Positions 57,357 through 64,000 of a stretch of 64,000 bases of DNA are shown here, in pieces. Each line of letters begins with the position of its first letter. Within the stretch, counting starts at the first letter, position 1. The position numbers and the translations under genes are program-made. This DNA is from Streptomyces tsukubensis. GTDB lineage: Bacteria; Actinomycetota; Actinomycetes; Streptomycetales; Streptomycetaceae. Location: NCBI RefSeq assembly GCF_003932715.1, contig NZ_CP020700.1, forward strand, positions 3,246,501 to 3,310,500, given 5' to 3'. Under the pieces are notes generated by a model. The model was not told the origin of the DNA. It made no database searches and saw only the letters and a list, made by a program, of their open reading frames with translations.

Positions 57357-57821
57357 AGCGATACCTCCGGATTTCTCGCAGGGGTGCGACCATGCGCCAT
57401 CCGACGGTCCCCACCCCGTTCTGCCCAGCCAGCGCATCGTACGTGAGTACGGCTCATCACCTCTCCTTTATTACGGTGCAGCTCAGCGCGCCGGCGAGGG
57501 CAGAGAACGGGGTTGCGCGCCACCGAAATACACCGGGCCGGGGCGGGCTGCGGCGGGCGCCGACGACACCGGGACGGGCGGCGGCGGGCGGCGGCGGGCG
57601 GGCCCGCGGCGGCACGCCGGGAAACGACTTCAGGCCATCTCGTACGGTCCGGGCCGAGGTTGCGACACGCGTGCGGTACAGGGGCCGGACGGGCGGCGGG
57701 CGGGTTGCAGGGCCGGACGGACGAGTCCGAATATCGGCGTCTGAAGCGGAAATGAAAGGGTAAAGAAATGGCAAGGGCCAGGACGGAGCCGTAGCACCGG
57801 CCTTTCTTCGCAGACCTGTTT

Positions 57822-57860
57822 CTGACATGACGTCAGGTCTGTAAGCTGACTATGTGTCAG
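57822..57860. promoter_or_regulatory. Regulon operators, copies 10 and 11 (both perfect)
   Basis: CTGAC-ATGAC-GTCAG at 57822-57836 and CTGAC-TATGT-GTCAG at 57846-57860, spacing 24 bp, upstream of the ADP-forming ligase gene (ATG at 58013). The spacing differs from that of the 33877/33904 pair (27 bp). Confidence 0.78.
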
Positions 57861-58012
57861 CTTTGGGGGCCGGCCGAGACGAGACGGAAGCAGGCGCGCC
57901 CGCACGCCCGGCGGCACCCGGTGCCGGGCCGTGAGCGCGCGCCCTCGACCCGCCGCCCACCACCGGCAACGAGAGTCGGACCAACGAAACGAGCAGGGAG
58001 CGGAGCTCACCG

Positions 58013-60244
58013 ATGCTTGGATCTACTCACGGCACCCTCACCTCCGGACTCCGTGCGCGCGTCGTCGCCTGCGGGGAGCCCCCGCACGACACCGTCCACG
58101 ACGCCGCGTCCGTCGTCGCTTCCGCCGGGGACACGGACGTCAGCGGCCGCCCCCTGTATGCGCCCGTGCCCGACCTCGACCGCTTCTTCCGTCCGTCGTC
58201 CGTGGCCGTCGTCGGGGCGTCCGACGCGGAGGGCCGCCCGAACACGGGCATCACCCGGCAGCTGGTGGCCTGGGCCGGGCGGGTGGGCGCCCGGCTCCAT
58301 CCCGTGCACCCCTCGCGCAGCGAGGTCTTCGGCATCCCCTGCGTACCGCGGATCGGCGCCGTGGCGGAGCCCGTCGACCTCGCGGTGCTGCTGGTCGGCG
58401 ATCCGCTGCCACTCGTCGACGAACTGGCCGAGGCGAAGGTGAAGTTCGCCGTCGCGTTCGCCGCGGGCTATGCGGAGACGGGCGAGGACGGCGCGGCGGC
58501 GCAGGCACGGCTGGCCGCCGCGGTGGAGCGGGCGGGGATCCGGCTGCTGGGGCCGAACACCAACCTCAACGCCTTCGAGGAGTTCCGCGACGATCTCGAC
58601 GGGCCCGCCATCGCCCTGATTACCCAGTCCGGTCACCAGGGGCGCCCGGTCTTCACCCTTCAGGAGCTGGGGATCCGGCTCTCCCACTGGGCGCCGACGG
58701 GCAACGAGGCCGATCTGGAGACGGCGGACTTCATCTCGTACTTCGCGGAGCGGCCCGAGGTGGGCGCCATCGCCTGCTACGTGGAGGGCCTCAAAGACGG
58801 CCGGGCGTTCCTCCTCGCGGCCGACCGGGCGGCGCGGCGCGGGGTGCCGGTGGTCGCGGTCAAGGTGGGGCGGACGGAGACCGGGGCCCGGACCGCCGCC
58901 TCGCACACGGGCAAGCTGACCGGCGCGGACCGGGTCGTCGACTCGGCGATGCGGCAGTACGGGGTGATCAGGGTCGACGGCCTCGACGAGCTCCAGGACA
59001 CCTCGGCGCTGCTGGCGAGGGCGCGCGCACCGCTCGCCGACGGGGTGGTGGTGTATTCGATCTCCGGCGGCACCGGGGCGCATTTCGCGGACCTCGCCAC
59101 CGCGGCCGGGCTGACGCTGCCCCGGCTCTCCGCCGCCAGGCAGACCGAGCTGCACCAGTGGATCCCGGACGATCTGAACGTGGCCAACCCCGTGGACAAC
59201 GGCGGTCATCCGGTGGGCGACTGGCGCGGCCGGAAGATCATCGACGCAATTCTGGCGGATCCCGCGGTCGGGGTGCTGATCTGCCCGATCACGGGCCCGT
59301 TCCCGCCGATGAGCGACCGGCTGGCCCAGGACCTGGTGGACGCGGCGGAGCGGACCGAGAAGCTGGTGTGCGTGGTGTGGGGGTCCCCCGTGGGCACCGA
59401 GGCCGCCTATCGGGAGACCCTCCTCGGATCCTCGCGGGTGGCCACCTTCCGTACGTTCGCGAACTGCATCACGGCGGTCCGGGCGTATCTGGACCACCAC
59501 CGGTTCACCACCGGCTACCTGTCCCCGTTCGACGAGGCGCCCCGCAGCCACTCGCCGTCGTTCCGCAAGGCGCAGGCGCTGCTGAAACCGGGCGCCCGGC
59601 TCAGCGAGCACGGCGCCAAACAACTGCTCCGGGCGTACGGGATACGGGTCCCGCGCGAGCAGTTGGTGACCAGTGCGGCGGCGGCCGTCCGGGCGGCGGG
59701 ACAGGTGGGCTATCCGGTGGTGATGAAGGCGTCCGGAAGCCTGCTCGCCCATAAGACGGAGCTGGGCCTGGTGAAGATCGGGCTGACCTCGGCCAGCCAG
59801 GTCAGGGACGCCTACCGGGAGCTGACCGAGATCGCCCGGTGCGAGGGCACCGACCTGGACGGGATCCTGGTCTGCCAGATGGTCGAGCGGGGTGCGGAGA
59901 TGGTCGTGGGCGTCACCCAGGACGCCCTCTTCGGCCCGACGGTCACCGTGGGTCTCGGCGGGATCCTGGTGGAGGTGCTCCGGGACACCGCGGTCCGCGT
60001 CCCGCCCTTCGGTGAGGTCCAGGCCCGGGCGATGCTGGCCGAACTCCGCGGCCGGGCCCTGCTCGACGGGGTGCGCGGCGGTCCCCCGCTGGATGTGGAC
60101 GCCCTGGTGGAGGTGATCCTGCGGGTGCAGCGGATGGCGCTGGAGCTGGGCGGCGAACTGTCCGAGCTGGACATCAACCCCCTGATGGTCCTGCCGCGCG
60201 GCCAGGGCGCGGTGGCGCTGGACGCGCTGGCGGTCTGCCGGTGA
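58013..60244 (+). CDS. ADP-forming-type acyl-CoA synthetase
   Basis: 743 residues. Order: CoA-binding Rossmann domain (VAVVGASDAEGRPNTG), succinyl-CoA ligase-like domains with the catalytic His motif AASHTGKLTG (His ~298), and ATP-grasp domain (GARLSEHGAKQLLRAYGIRVP, GYPVVMKASGSLLAHKTELGLV). This family makes acyl-CoA from free acid with ADP or Pi, the energy-saving alternative to AMP-forming ligases, and can also act as an acyl-CoA hydrolase in reverse. A ~55-residue N-terminal extension precedes the fold. Co-transcribed with the ECH gene (GTGA overlap); two operators upstream. Confidence 0.88.
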   Translation: MLGSTHGTLTSGLRARVVACGEPPHDTVHDAASVVASAGDTDVSGRPLYAPVPDLDRFFRPSSVAVVGASDAEGRPNTGITRQLVAWAGRVGARLHPVHPSRSEVFGIPCVPRIGAVAEPVDLAVLLVGDPLPLVDELAEAKVKFAVAFAAGYAETGEDGAAAQARLAAAVERAGIRLLGPNTNLNAFEEFRDDLDGPAIALITQSGHQGRPVFTLQELGIRLSHWAPTGNEADLETADFISYFAERPEVGAIACYVEGLKDGRAFLLAADRAARRGVPVVAVKVGRTETGARTAASHTGKLTGADRVVDSAMRQYGVIRVDGLDELQDTSALLARARAPLADGVVVYSISGGTGAHFADLATAAGLTLPRLSAARQTELHQWIPDDLNVANPVDNGGHPVGDWRGRKIIDAILADPAVGVLICPITGPFPPMSDRLAQDLVDAAERTEKLVCVVWGSPVGTEAAYRETLLGSSRVATFRTFANCITAVRAYLDHHRFTTGYLSPFDEAPRSHSPSFRKAQALLKPGARLSEHGAKQLLRAYGIRVPREQLVTSAAAAVRAAGQVGYPVVMKASGSLLAHKTELGLVKIGLTSASQVRDAYRELTEIARCEGTDLDGILVCQMVERGAEMVVGVTQDALFGPTVTVGLGGILVEVLRDTAVRVPPFGEVQARAMLAELRGRALLDGVRGGPPLDVDALVEVILRVQRMALELGGELSELDINPLMVLPRGQGAVALDALAVCR

Positions 60245-61032
60245 CCGCGCCCGAGGTGCTGCACCGGGTGGAGAACGGGGTGTCGTGGCTGACCCTCGAC
60301 CGCCCGGAGGCGATGAACGCCCTCACCCCGGCCCAGCGGGAGCGCCTGATCACCCTGCTCTCCGAAGCCTCCGCCGATCCGGCGGTCCGCGCGGTCGTGA
60401 TCACCGCCACGGGCAGCGCGTTCTGCGCGGGAGCGGACCTGCGTGCCGCCCCGGGCGGCGGGGAGCGGGTGGCGGGTGATGTCGCCCGGCTGATCCGCGG
60501 GGGCGCGCAGCGTCTCATCGCCTCCGTGCTCGACTGCGAGAAGCCGGTGATCGCCGCGGTCAACGGCACGGCGGCGGGCCTGGGCGCGCATCTGGCCCTG
60601 GCCTGCGATCTGGTGATCGCCGCGGAGGAGGCTCGCTTCATCGAGGTCTTCGCCCGCCGGGGCCTGGTCCCGGACGGCGGCGGCGCCTATCTGCTGCCGC
60701 GCCTGATCGGCCCGCAGCGGGCGAAGGAGCTGATGTTCTTCGGCGACGCGCTGCCGGCCCGCGACGCCGAACGGTGGGGCCTGGTCAACCGGGTGGTCCC
60801 GGCGGAGGAGCTGGAGAAGACGGCCCGCGCCTGGTCCGACCGCCTGGCAACCGGCCCGACGAGGGCGCTGTCCCTGACGAAGCACCTGGTGAACGCGGCC
60901 CTGGACACGGACCGCGCCACGGCATTCGCGGCGGAGGCGGCGGCGGTGGAGCTGGCGATGACGACGCAGGACGCGAACGAGGGGGTGACAAGCTTCCGGG
61001 ACCGCAGAAGCCCCCGCTTCCAGGGCCGGTAA
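60241..61032 (+). CDS. Enoyl-CoA hydratase/isomerase
   Basis: 263 residues from a GTG overlapping the previous stop. Crotonase fold: SWLTLDRPEAMNALTPAQRE, oxyanion segments SAFCAGADLRAAPGG and AAVNGTAAGLGAHLALACDL, EVFARRGLVPDGGGAYLLPR. It is a second hydratase of the regulon, in the operon of the ADP-forming ligase. Confidence 0.9.
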   Translation: MTAPEVLHRVENGVSWLTLDRPEAMNALTPAQRERLITLLSEASADPAVRAVVITATGSAFCAGADLRAAPGGGERVAGDVARLIRGGAQRLIASVLDCEKPVIAAVNGTAAGLGAHLALACDLVIAAEEARFIEVFARRGLVPDGGGAYLLPRLIGPQRAKELMFFGDALPARDAERWGLVNRVVPAEELEKTARAWSDRLATGPTRALSLTKHLVNAALDTDRATAFAAEAAAVELAMTTQDANEGVTSFRDRRSPRFQGR

Positions 61033-61097
61033 CCCAGCTCAGGGGCGGAAAGCGAAAGACAGAACGACAAGGGAAGATCCGAGGTAGGATAGGTGTC

Positions 61098-61361
61098 ATG
61101 GGCGAGCCTACCAGCAAGTACTCGATCACAATGCCGCGCGATATCGCAGAGGCCGCTAAAGCCAGGAGCGGACCTTCGGGCTTGTCCTCCTACGTGGCGG
61201 CCGCCGTTGCCCGCCAAGTCGAACGGGACAACCTCAACGAACTCATCCAGGTCGCCGAAGCCGAGCACGGCCCTGTCACCGCAGAGGAAGTCCAGCACTT
61301 GCGCGAGCAGCTCGAGCGGGCCCGGCGCGAGCAGGCTCGGGGCGGAGCCAACGCCGCGTGA
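61098..61361 (+). CDS. Antitoxin-like protein of a PIN toxin pair
   Basis: 87 residues from the ATG at 61098. N-terminus SKYSITMPRDIAEAAKARSG looks like a ribbon-helix-helix DNA-binding fold; the rest is a charged helix (ELIQVAEAEHGPVTAEEVQHL) that could wrap around the toxin. The TGA overlaps the GTG of the PIN-domain gene (GTGA), the usual antitoxin-toxin order. Type II VapB-like assignment rests on architecture. Confidence 0.75.
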   Translation: MGEPTSKYSITMPRDIAEAAKARSGPSGLSSYVAAAVARQVERDNLNELIQVAEAEHGPVTAEEVQHLREQLERARREQARGGANAA

Positions 61362-61771
61362 GCCGCCCCCCCGCCACTCCCGGTGGCACCCTTGTCCTCG
61401 ACAGCGAGGGACTGGCCAAAGCCGTGCTGCGGGATCGCACGGTAACCACATGGCTCACCCTGGCTCGCACCGACGATCTCCGAGTCATCACATCGGCAGC
61501 CACCCTGGTGGAAGTGGTCCACCCCCGCATCAACCGCCCCGCCCTGGACTGGGCCCTCTCCCGTGTCGTGGTCGAGCCGATCACCGAGGCCGTGGCCCGC
61601 CACGCTGTGGCGCTGCTCACGGACGCTGGACTGCACGGACACAAGTACGCCATCGACGCAATGCTCAGCGCCACCGCGCTCGCCGCACCGGGCCCGGTTA
61701 CCGTCCTGACATCCGACCCCGAGGACCTCGTCGCGCTCTGCGGCAGCCGGGTCACCGTGATGAAGATCTAA
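61358..61771 (+). CDS. PIN-domain toxin-like ribonuclease
   Basis: 137 residues from the GTG at 61358. PIN fold: LVLDSEGLAKAVLRD (first Asp), a central SAATLVEVVHPRINRPAL with the Glu, HKYAIDAMLSATAL (Asp) and VTVLTSDPEDLVALC (last Asp). Acidic quartet characteristic of VapC RNases. Paired with the ribbon-helix-helix protein immediately upstream. Confidence 0.85.
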   Translation: MSRPPATPGGTLVLDSEGLAKAVLRDRTVTTWLTLARTDDLRVITSAATLVEVVHPRINRPALDWALSRVVVEPITEAVARHAVALLTDAGLHGHKYAIDAMLSATALAAPGPVTVLTSDPEDLVALCGSRVTVMKI

Positions 61772-61856
61772 ACAATCACACCCTGCCCCAAAACAACGCC
61801 GTCAGCACGAGGGGCTCCGGGAAGCGCATACCAGGACAGAGCATGGCGGACATGGG

Positions 61857-62438
61857 TTACGGCGCGGCCATGGCGGCGAAGCCGATCACGACCGTCAGCA
61901 GCCACAGCGCCGCGAATCCCCAGAGCCACGGGGCGAGCCGGGTACGGGAGGCCCCGGCCGGACCGTTGCGGTGGGCGCGGTCCGCGGCGCGCAGCGGCAG
62001 TACGGCGGAGAGGGCCACCAGACCCCAGGCCTGGAGGTAGTCCGCCGGGCTGCCGAAGCCGAACGGGACGGCGTACAGGGCGCCGAGCCCCAGGAGGAAG
62101 GCGGCCCGCCACCACCGCACGGCCCCGCCCCGGTGCGCGGCGGCCCGGTCCGCGAGGGCGATCACGGGCAGGACGTAGGCCAGGGCGATCAGCGCGCCGA
62201 AGACCAGGGCGATGGCGGGGGCGTGGAAGACGGCGGCCATGGTGAGCAGGGCGGTGAACCCCGCGCTGCCCTGTCCGATGCCCAGCGCCAGGGACCCTGC
62301 CAGGACCACGACGGCCAACTGCGCGGCGGCGGGCAGGAACGCCGCACTCGCCAGGGGCAGATAGCGCTCGGCGTACCCGGACGAAACCCTCGATGAGGAT
62401 ACGGACGAGGATGCGGACGAGGGCTGAAGCATGGACAT
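61857..62438 (-). CDS. Membrane protein of unknown function
   Basis: 193 residues from the ATG at 62438. Ser-rich N-terminus encoded by a GAGGATACGGACGAGGATGC-like repeat, then four to five membrane spans (LPAAAQLAVVVLAGSLALGIG, MAAVFHAPAIALVFGALIALAYVLPVIAL, FLLGLGALYAVPFGF, LWGFAALWLLTVVIGFAAM). No family recognised. Lies convergent with the PIN-domain gene, with only 85 bp between. Confidence 0.75.
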   Translation of the reverse strand: MSMLQPSSASSSVSSSRVSSGYAERYLPLASAAFLPAAAQLAVVVLAGSLALGIGQGSAGFTALLTMAAVFHAPAIALVFGALIALAYVLPVIALADRAAAHRGGAVRWWRAAFLLGLGALYAVPFGFGSPADYLQAWGLVALSAVLPLRAADRAHRNGPAGASRTRLAPWLWGFAALWLLTVVIGFAAMAAP

Positions 62439-62685
62439 GGCGGCGAGACCCCCCCAGTTCACCGAGAACCCGTGACAAAGGGACGATACGCCTGGCCGAA
62501 GCGGTCGGACGGGTCGAACGACGGAGTGACCCCGTGATCCGCCTCACCGCGCACCGGCCCCGAGGGAGGGGCCATCACCGGCCGCCGCCCCACCCGCCAC
62601 CTGGTCACGGCAGGTCGTCCCGGTGCACCATCGAGGGGCCTGGTCGACCGCCCCCGCGCCACCTCAGACAATCAGGAGTTCTGAG

Positions 62686-63150
62686 ATGCGTTACAGTCAC
62701 CGCCGGCTCGTCGCCTCCGAGACCGCCGCCGCCTCGGCCGCCGCCGCGTCCGCCGCCGAGACCGCAGCCCGCCGCGCGGCCGCGCTCGCCGATGCCATCC
62801 GTACCGAGTGCGACACCATCGACACCGCCACCACGGACCCCGCCGTCCGCTCCGCGCTCACCCGCATCCGCGGCGCGCTCGACGGCACGCCCACGGACAC
62901 GCTCGACCTCGCCGCCCACCTCCACGACGGCGGCACCGTCACCCTCGTCTACGACAGCGGACGGGCCGCCTCCGACGGCCCTGCGGCCGACCCCGGCTAC
63001 CGCGCCACCGCGACGGCGATCGACGGGAGCACGACGGCCTGGGCCCGCGGTGCCGGCATCGACGAGGCCCTGCTGCATCTGCGCCGTTATCCGCAGGACT
63101 ACTGGCCGGACGAGGACTGGGACGACTTCGTCTCCGACCCGGGCTTCTGA
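62686..63150 (+). CDS. Small hypothetical protein
   Basis: 154 residues from the ATG at 62686, RBS CAGGAG. N-terminal Ala-rich helix (ETAAASAAAASAAETAARRAA), then a predicted beta domain (GGTVTLVYDSGRAASDG, YRATATAIDGSTTAWARG) and an acidic tail (YPQDYWPDEDWDDFVSD). No family recognised; may be cytosolic. Just upstream of the flavin reductase gene, separated by an operator. Confidence 0.7.
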   Translation: MRYSHRRLVASETAAASAAAASAAETAARRAAALADAIRTECDTIDTATTDPAVRSALTRIRGALDGTPTDTLDLAAHLHDGGTVTLVYDSGRAASDGPAADPGYRATATAIDGSTTAWARGAGIDEALLHLRRYPQDYWPDEDWDDFVSDPGF

Positions 63151-63209
63151 CCGCAGGAACCGCGGGGACAGCGGGAACCGCGGGACCGACACCAGCAGCC
63201 ACTTCCTAT

Positions 63210-63224
63210 CTGACGATCCGTCAG
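63210..63224. promoter_or_regulatory. Regulon operator, copy 12 (perfect arms)
   Basis: CTGAC-GATCC-GTCAG, perfect, flanked by TAT on the left and TTTG on the right, 16 bp upstream of the flavin reductase start. Confidence 0.75.
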
Positions 63225-63240
63225 TTTGAATGGAGAGATG

Positions 63241-63861
63241 ATGGGACACGCGGGCATGGCCGCCGCCGCCGTCCGGTATCTGCGATCCGTGGGAGCGGCG
63301 CCCACGAACCAGCCGCCCGAGGCATCGGAGCCGTACGACCCACACCCCCGCGCCGAGCTGCGTGCCGTAGGGGAGGACGAACGCGTGCCCGTCGAGAGCG
63401 GGGAGTTCCGGCGGGTCATGGGGCGGTTCGCCAGCGGGGTGACCGTGATCACGGCGCGGGACGCAAAGGGGCCCGCCGGGTTCGCCTGCCAGTCGTTCTC
63501 GTCGCTGTCGCTGGACCCGCCGCTGGTGGTGTTCATGGTCGCGCGGACCTCGACGACCTGGCCCAGGATCGCCCGCGCCGGGGTCTTCTGCGTCAATGTG
63601 CTGGGCGAGGGGCAGGGGGAGCTGTGCCGGGGCTTCGCCGTGCGTGGGGGCGACAAGTTCGCCGGGGTGGCGCACCGGCCCGCGCCGGTCGGCGGGGCGC
63701 CGCTGCTGGAGGGGGCGACCGCCTGGGTCGACTGCGCGGTGCACGCCGTGCACACGGGTGGCGACCATCTGATCGTCGTCGGCCGGGTCCGGGCGCTGGG
63801 CGCGGACGGCGACGGGGATCCGCTGATCTTCCACGAGGGACAGTTCCGGCGTCTGGAATGA
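63241..63861 (+). CDS. Flavin reductase family protein
   Basis: 206 residues from the ATG at 63241 (alternatives: ATG 63238, GTG 63385 which has GGGGAGG eight bases upstream). Flavin reductase-like split barrel: EFRRVMGRFASGVTVITARDAKGPAGFACQSFSSLSLDPPLVVFMVA, HxGGDHLIVVGRVRAL. Such proteins supply reduced flavin to two-component monooxygenases. Membership in the regulon through the operator suggests it feeds the LLM or FMO oxygenases in this window. Residues 1-47 are an extension before the barrel. Confidence 0.88.
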   Translation: MGHAGMAAAAVRYLRSVGAAPTNQPPEASEPYDPHPRAELRAVGEDERVPVESGEFRRVMGRFASGVTVITARDAKGPAGFACQSFSSLSLDPPLVVFMVARTSTTWPRIARAGVFCVNVLGEGQGELCRGFAVRGGDKFAGVAHRPAPVGGAPLLEGATAWVDCAVHAVHTGGDHLIVVGRVRALGADGDGDPLIFHEGQFRRLE

Positions 63862-63930
63862 CCAGGACACGGCCCGGGTCCGGGGGAAATCCGGATGCCC
63901 GGCGGGCCGCGGGCCGGTTACCGTCGAAGG

Positions 63931-64000
63931 ATGGAACCGCTCACCGACCAACAGATCCGTGGCTCCTTCGTGAACTGCACGAAGGGCGAGGCCAAGCGGC
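63931..64000 (+). CDS. FBP-domain protein (3' part outside window)
   Basis: Reads MEPLTDQQIRGSFVNCTKGE, continuing to the window edge. This N-terminus matches my recollection of actinobacterial FBP-domain proteins (C-terminal treble-clef zinc finger of EF-G-binding, fusidic-acid-resistance-like proteins). Only 23 residues are visible, so the assignment is tentative. Confidence 0.55.
   Translation, partial: MEPLTDQQIRGSFVNCTKGEAKR

Noticed and set aside
1..64000. Steroid-degradation cluster of known type
   Set aside because: Ltp/DUF35/FadD3-like genes suggest it, but no KstD, Hsa ring-cleavage or KstR-type operator was found, and the operator here differs.
1..64000. CRISPR array, prophage or insertion sequence
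   Set aside because: Repeats found (37.9 kb, 42.1 kb, SpaA, S74 hairpins) lack regular spacers, and no transposase, integrase or Cas-like protein was seen. The S74-like module alone is not evidence of a phage.

Overview
The window is typical Streptomyces chromosome: very GC-rich, G/C at nearly every third codon position, many ATGA/GTGA start-stop overlaps, GTG and TTG starts, and a gene set characteristic of the genus (afsK, afsR, afsS, a Cvn conservon with two P450 genes, an XRE/DUF397/anti-sigma-type ATPase locus, a secreted L,D-transpeptidase). No rRNA, tRNA, CRISPR array, integrase or insertion sequence was seen.

Layout. 0-3 kb: flavin/F420-type LLM oxidoreductases and an SDR. 3-13 kb: a SUKH-like protein, a GNAT, a polyprenyl synthase next to an Lcp/MpaB-type haem oxygenase, a TetR, a RidA-SDR operon behind a striking double palindrome, a DUF1648-GntR(YtrA) operon and small exported proteins. 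12.8-13.6 kb: a minus-strand mini-operon of two near-identical 37/38-residue peptides followed by a 135-residue protein; together they look like an S74/intramolecular-chaperone domain split over separate genes. 14-19 kb: secreted nuclease/phosphatase-like protein, PIG-L lipoprotein, XRE/DUF397, ATPase and a Ddn-type protein. 19-25.5 kb: amidohydrolase, NodB-like lipoprotein, then afsR-afsS. 25.9-31.8 kb: cvnABCD plus two P450s. 31.8-36.4 kb: acyl-CoA ligase divergent from Ltp thiolase-DUF35-enoyl-CoA hydratase. 36-43 kb: serine hydrolase, afsK, TetR, L,D-transpeptidase. 43-47.5 kb: a giant secreted protein with nine SpaA-type repeats. 48-64 kb: phosphotransferase, DUF5713, acyl-CoA dehydrogenase/Ddn divergent from a second Ltp thiolase, PNPOx-like protein, two secreted paralogues, DUF35 divergent from a flavin monooxygenase, a 46-residue repeat peptide, an ADP-forming-type acyl-CoA ligase with an enoyl-CoA hydratase, a PIN toxin-antitoxin pair, a flavin reductase and the start of an FBP-domain gene.

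How it fits together. The clearest hidden structure is a 15-bp operator, CTGAC-N5-GTCAG (12 copies, at most one mismatch each), in front of LLM, LLM-SDR, amidohydrolase, acyl-CoA ligase, Ltp-DUF35-ECH, acyl-CoA dehydrogenase-Ddn, Ltp, DUF35/FMO, ADP-forming ligase-ECH and flavin reductase genes. It ties loci scattered over 62 kb into what looks like one regulon for CoA-thioester catabolism of an unidentified, probably alicyclic or branched, substrate. A second theme is AfsK-AfsR-AfsS regulation of secondary metabolism: all three genes are present but afsK is separated from afsRS by the conservon and part of the catabolic regulon. The split S74 peptide operon is the most unusual protein-level finding.
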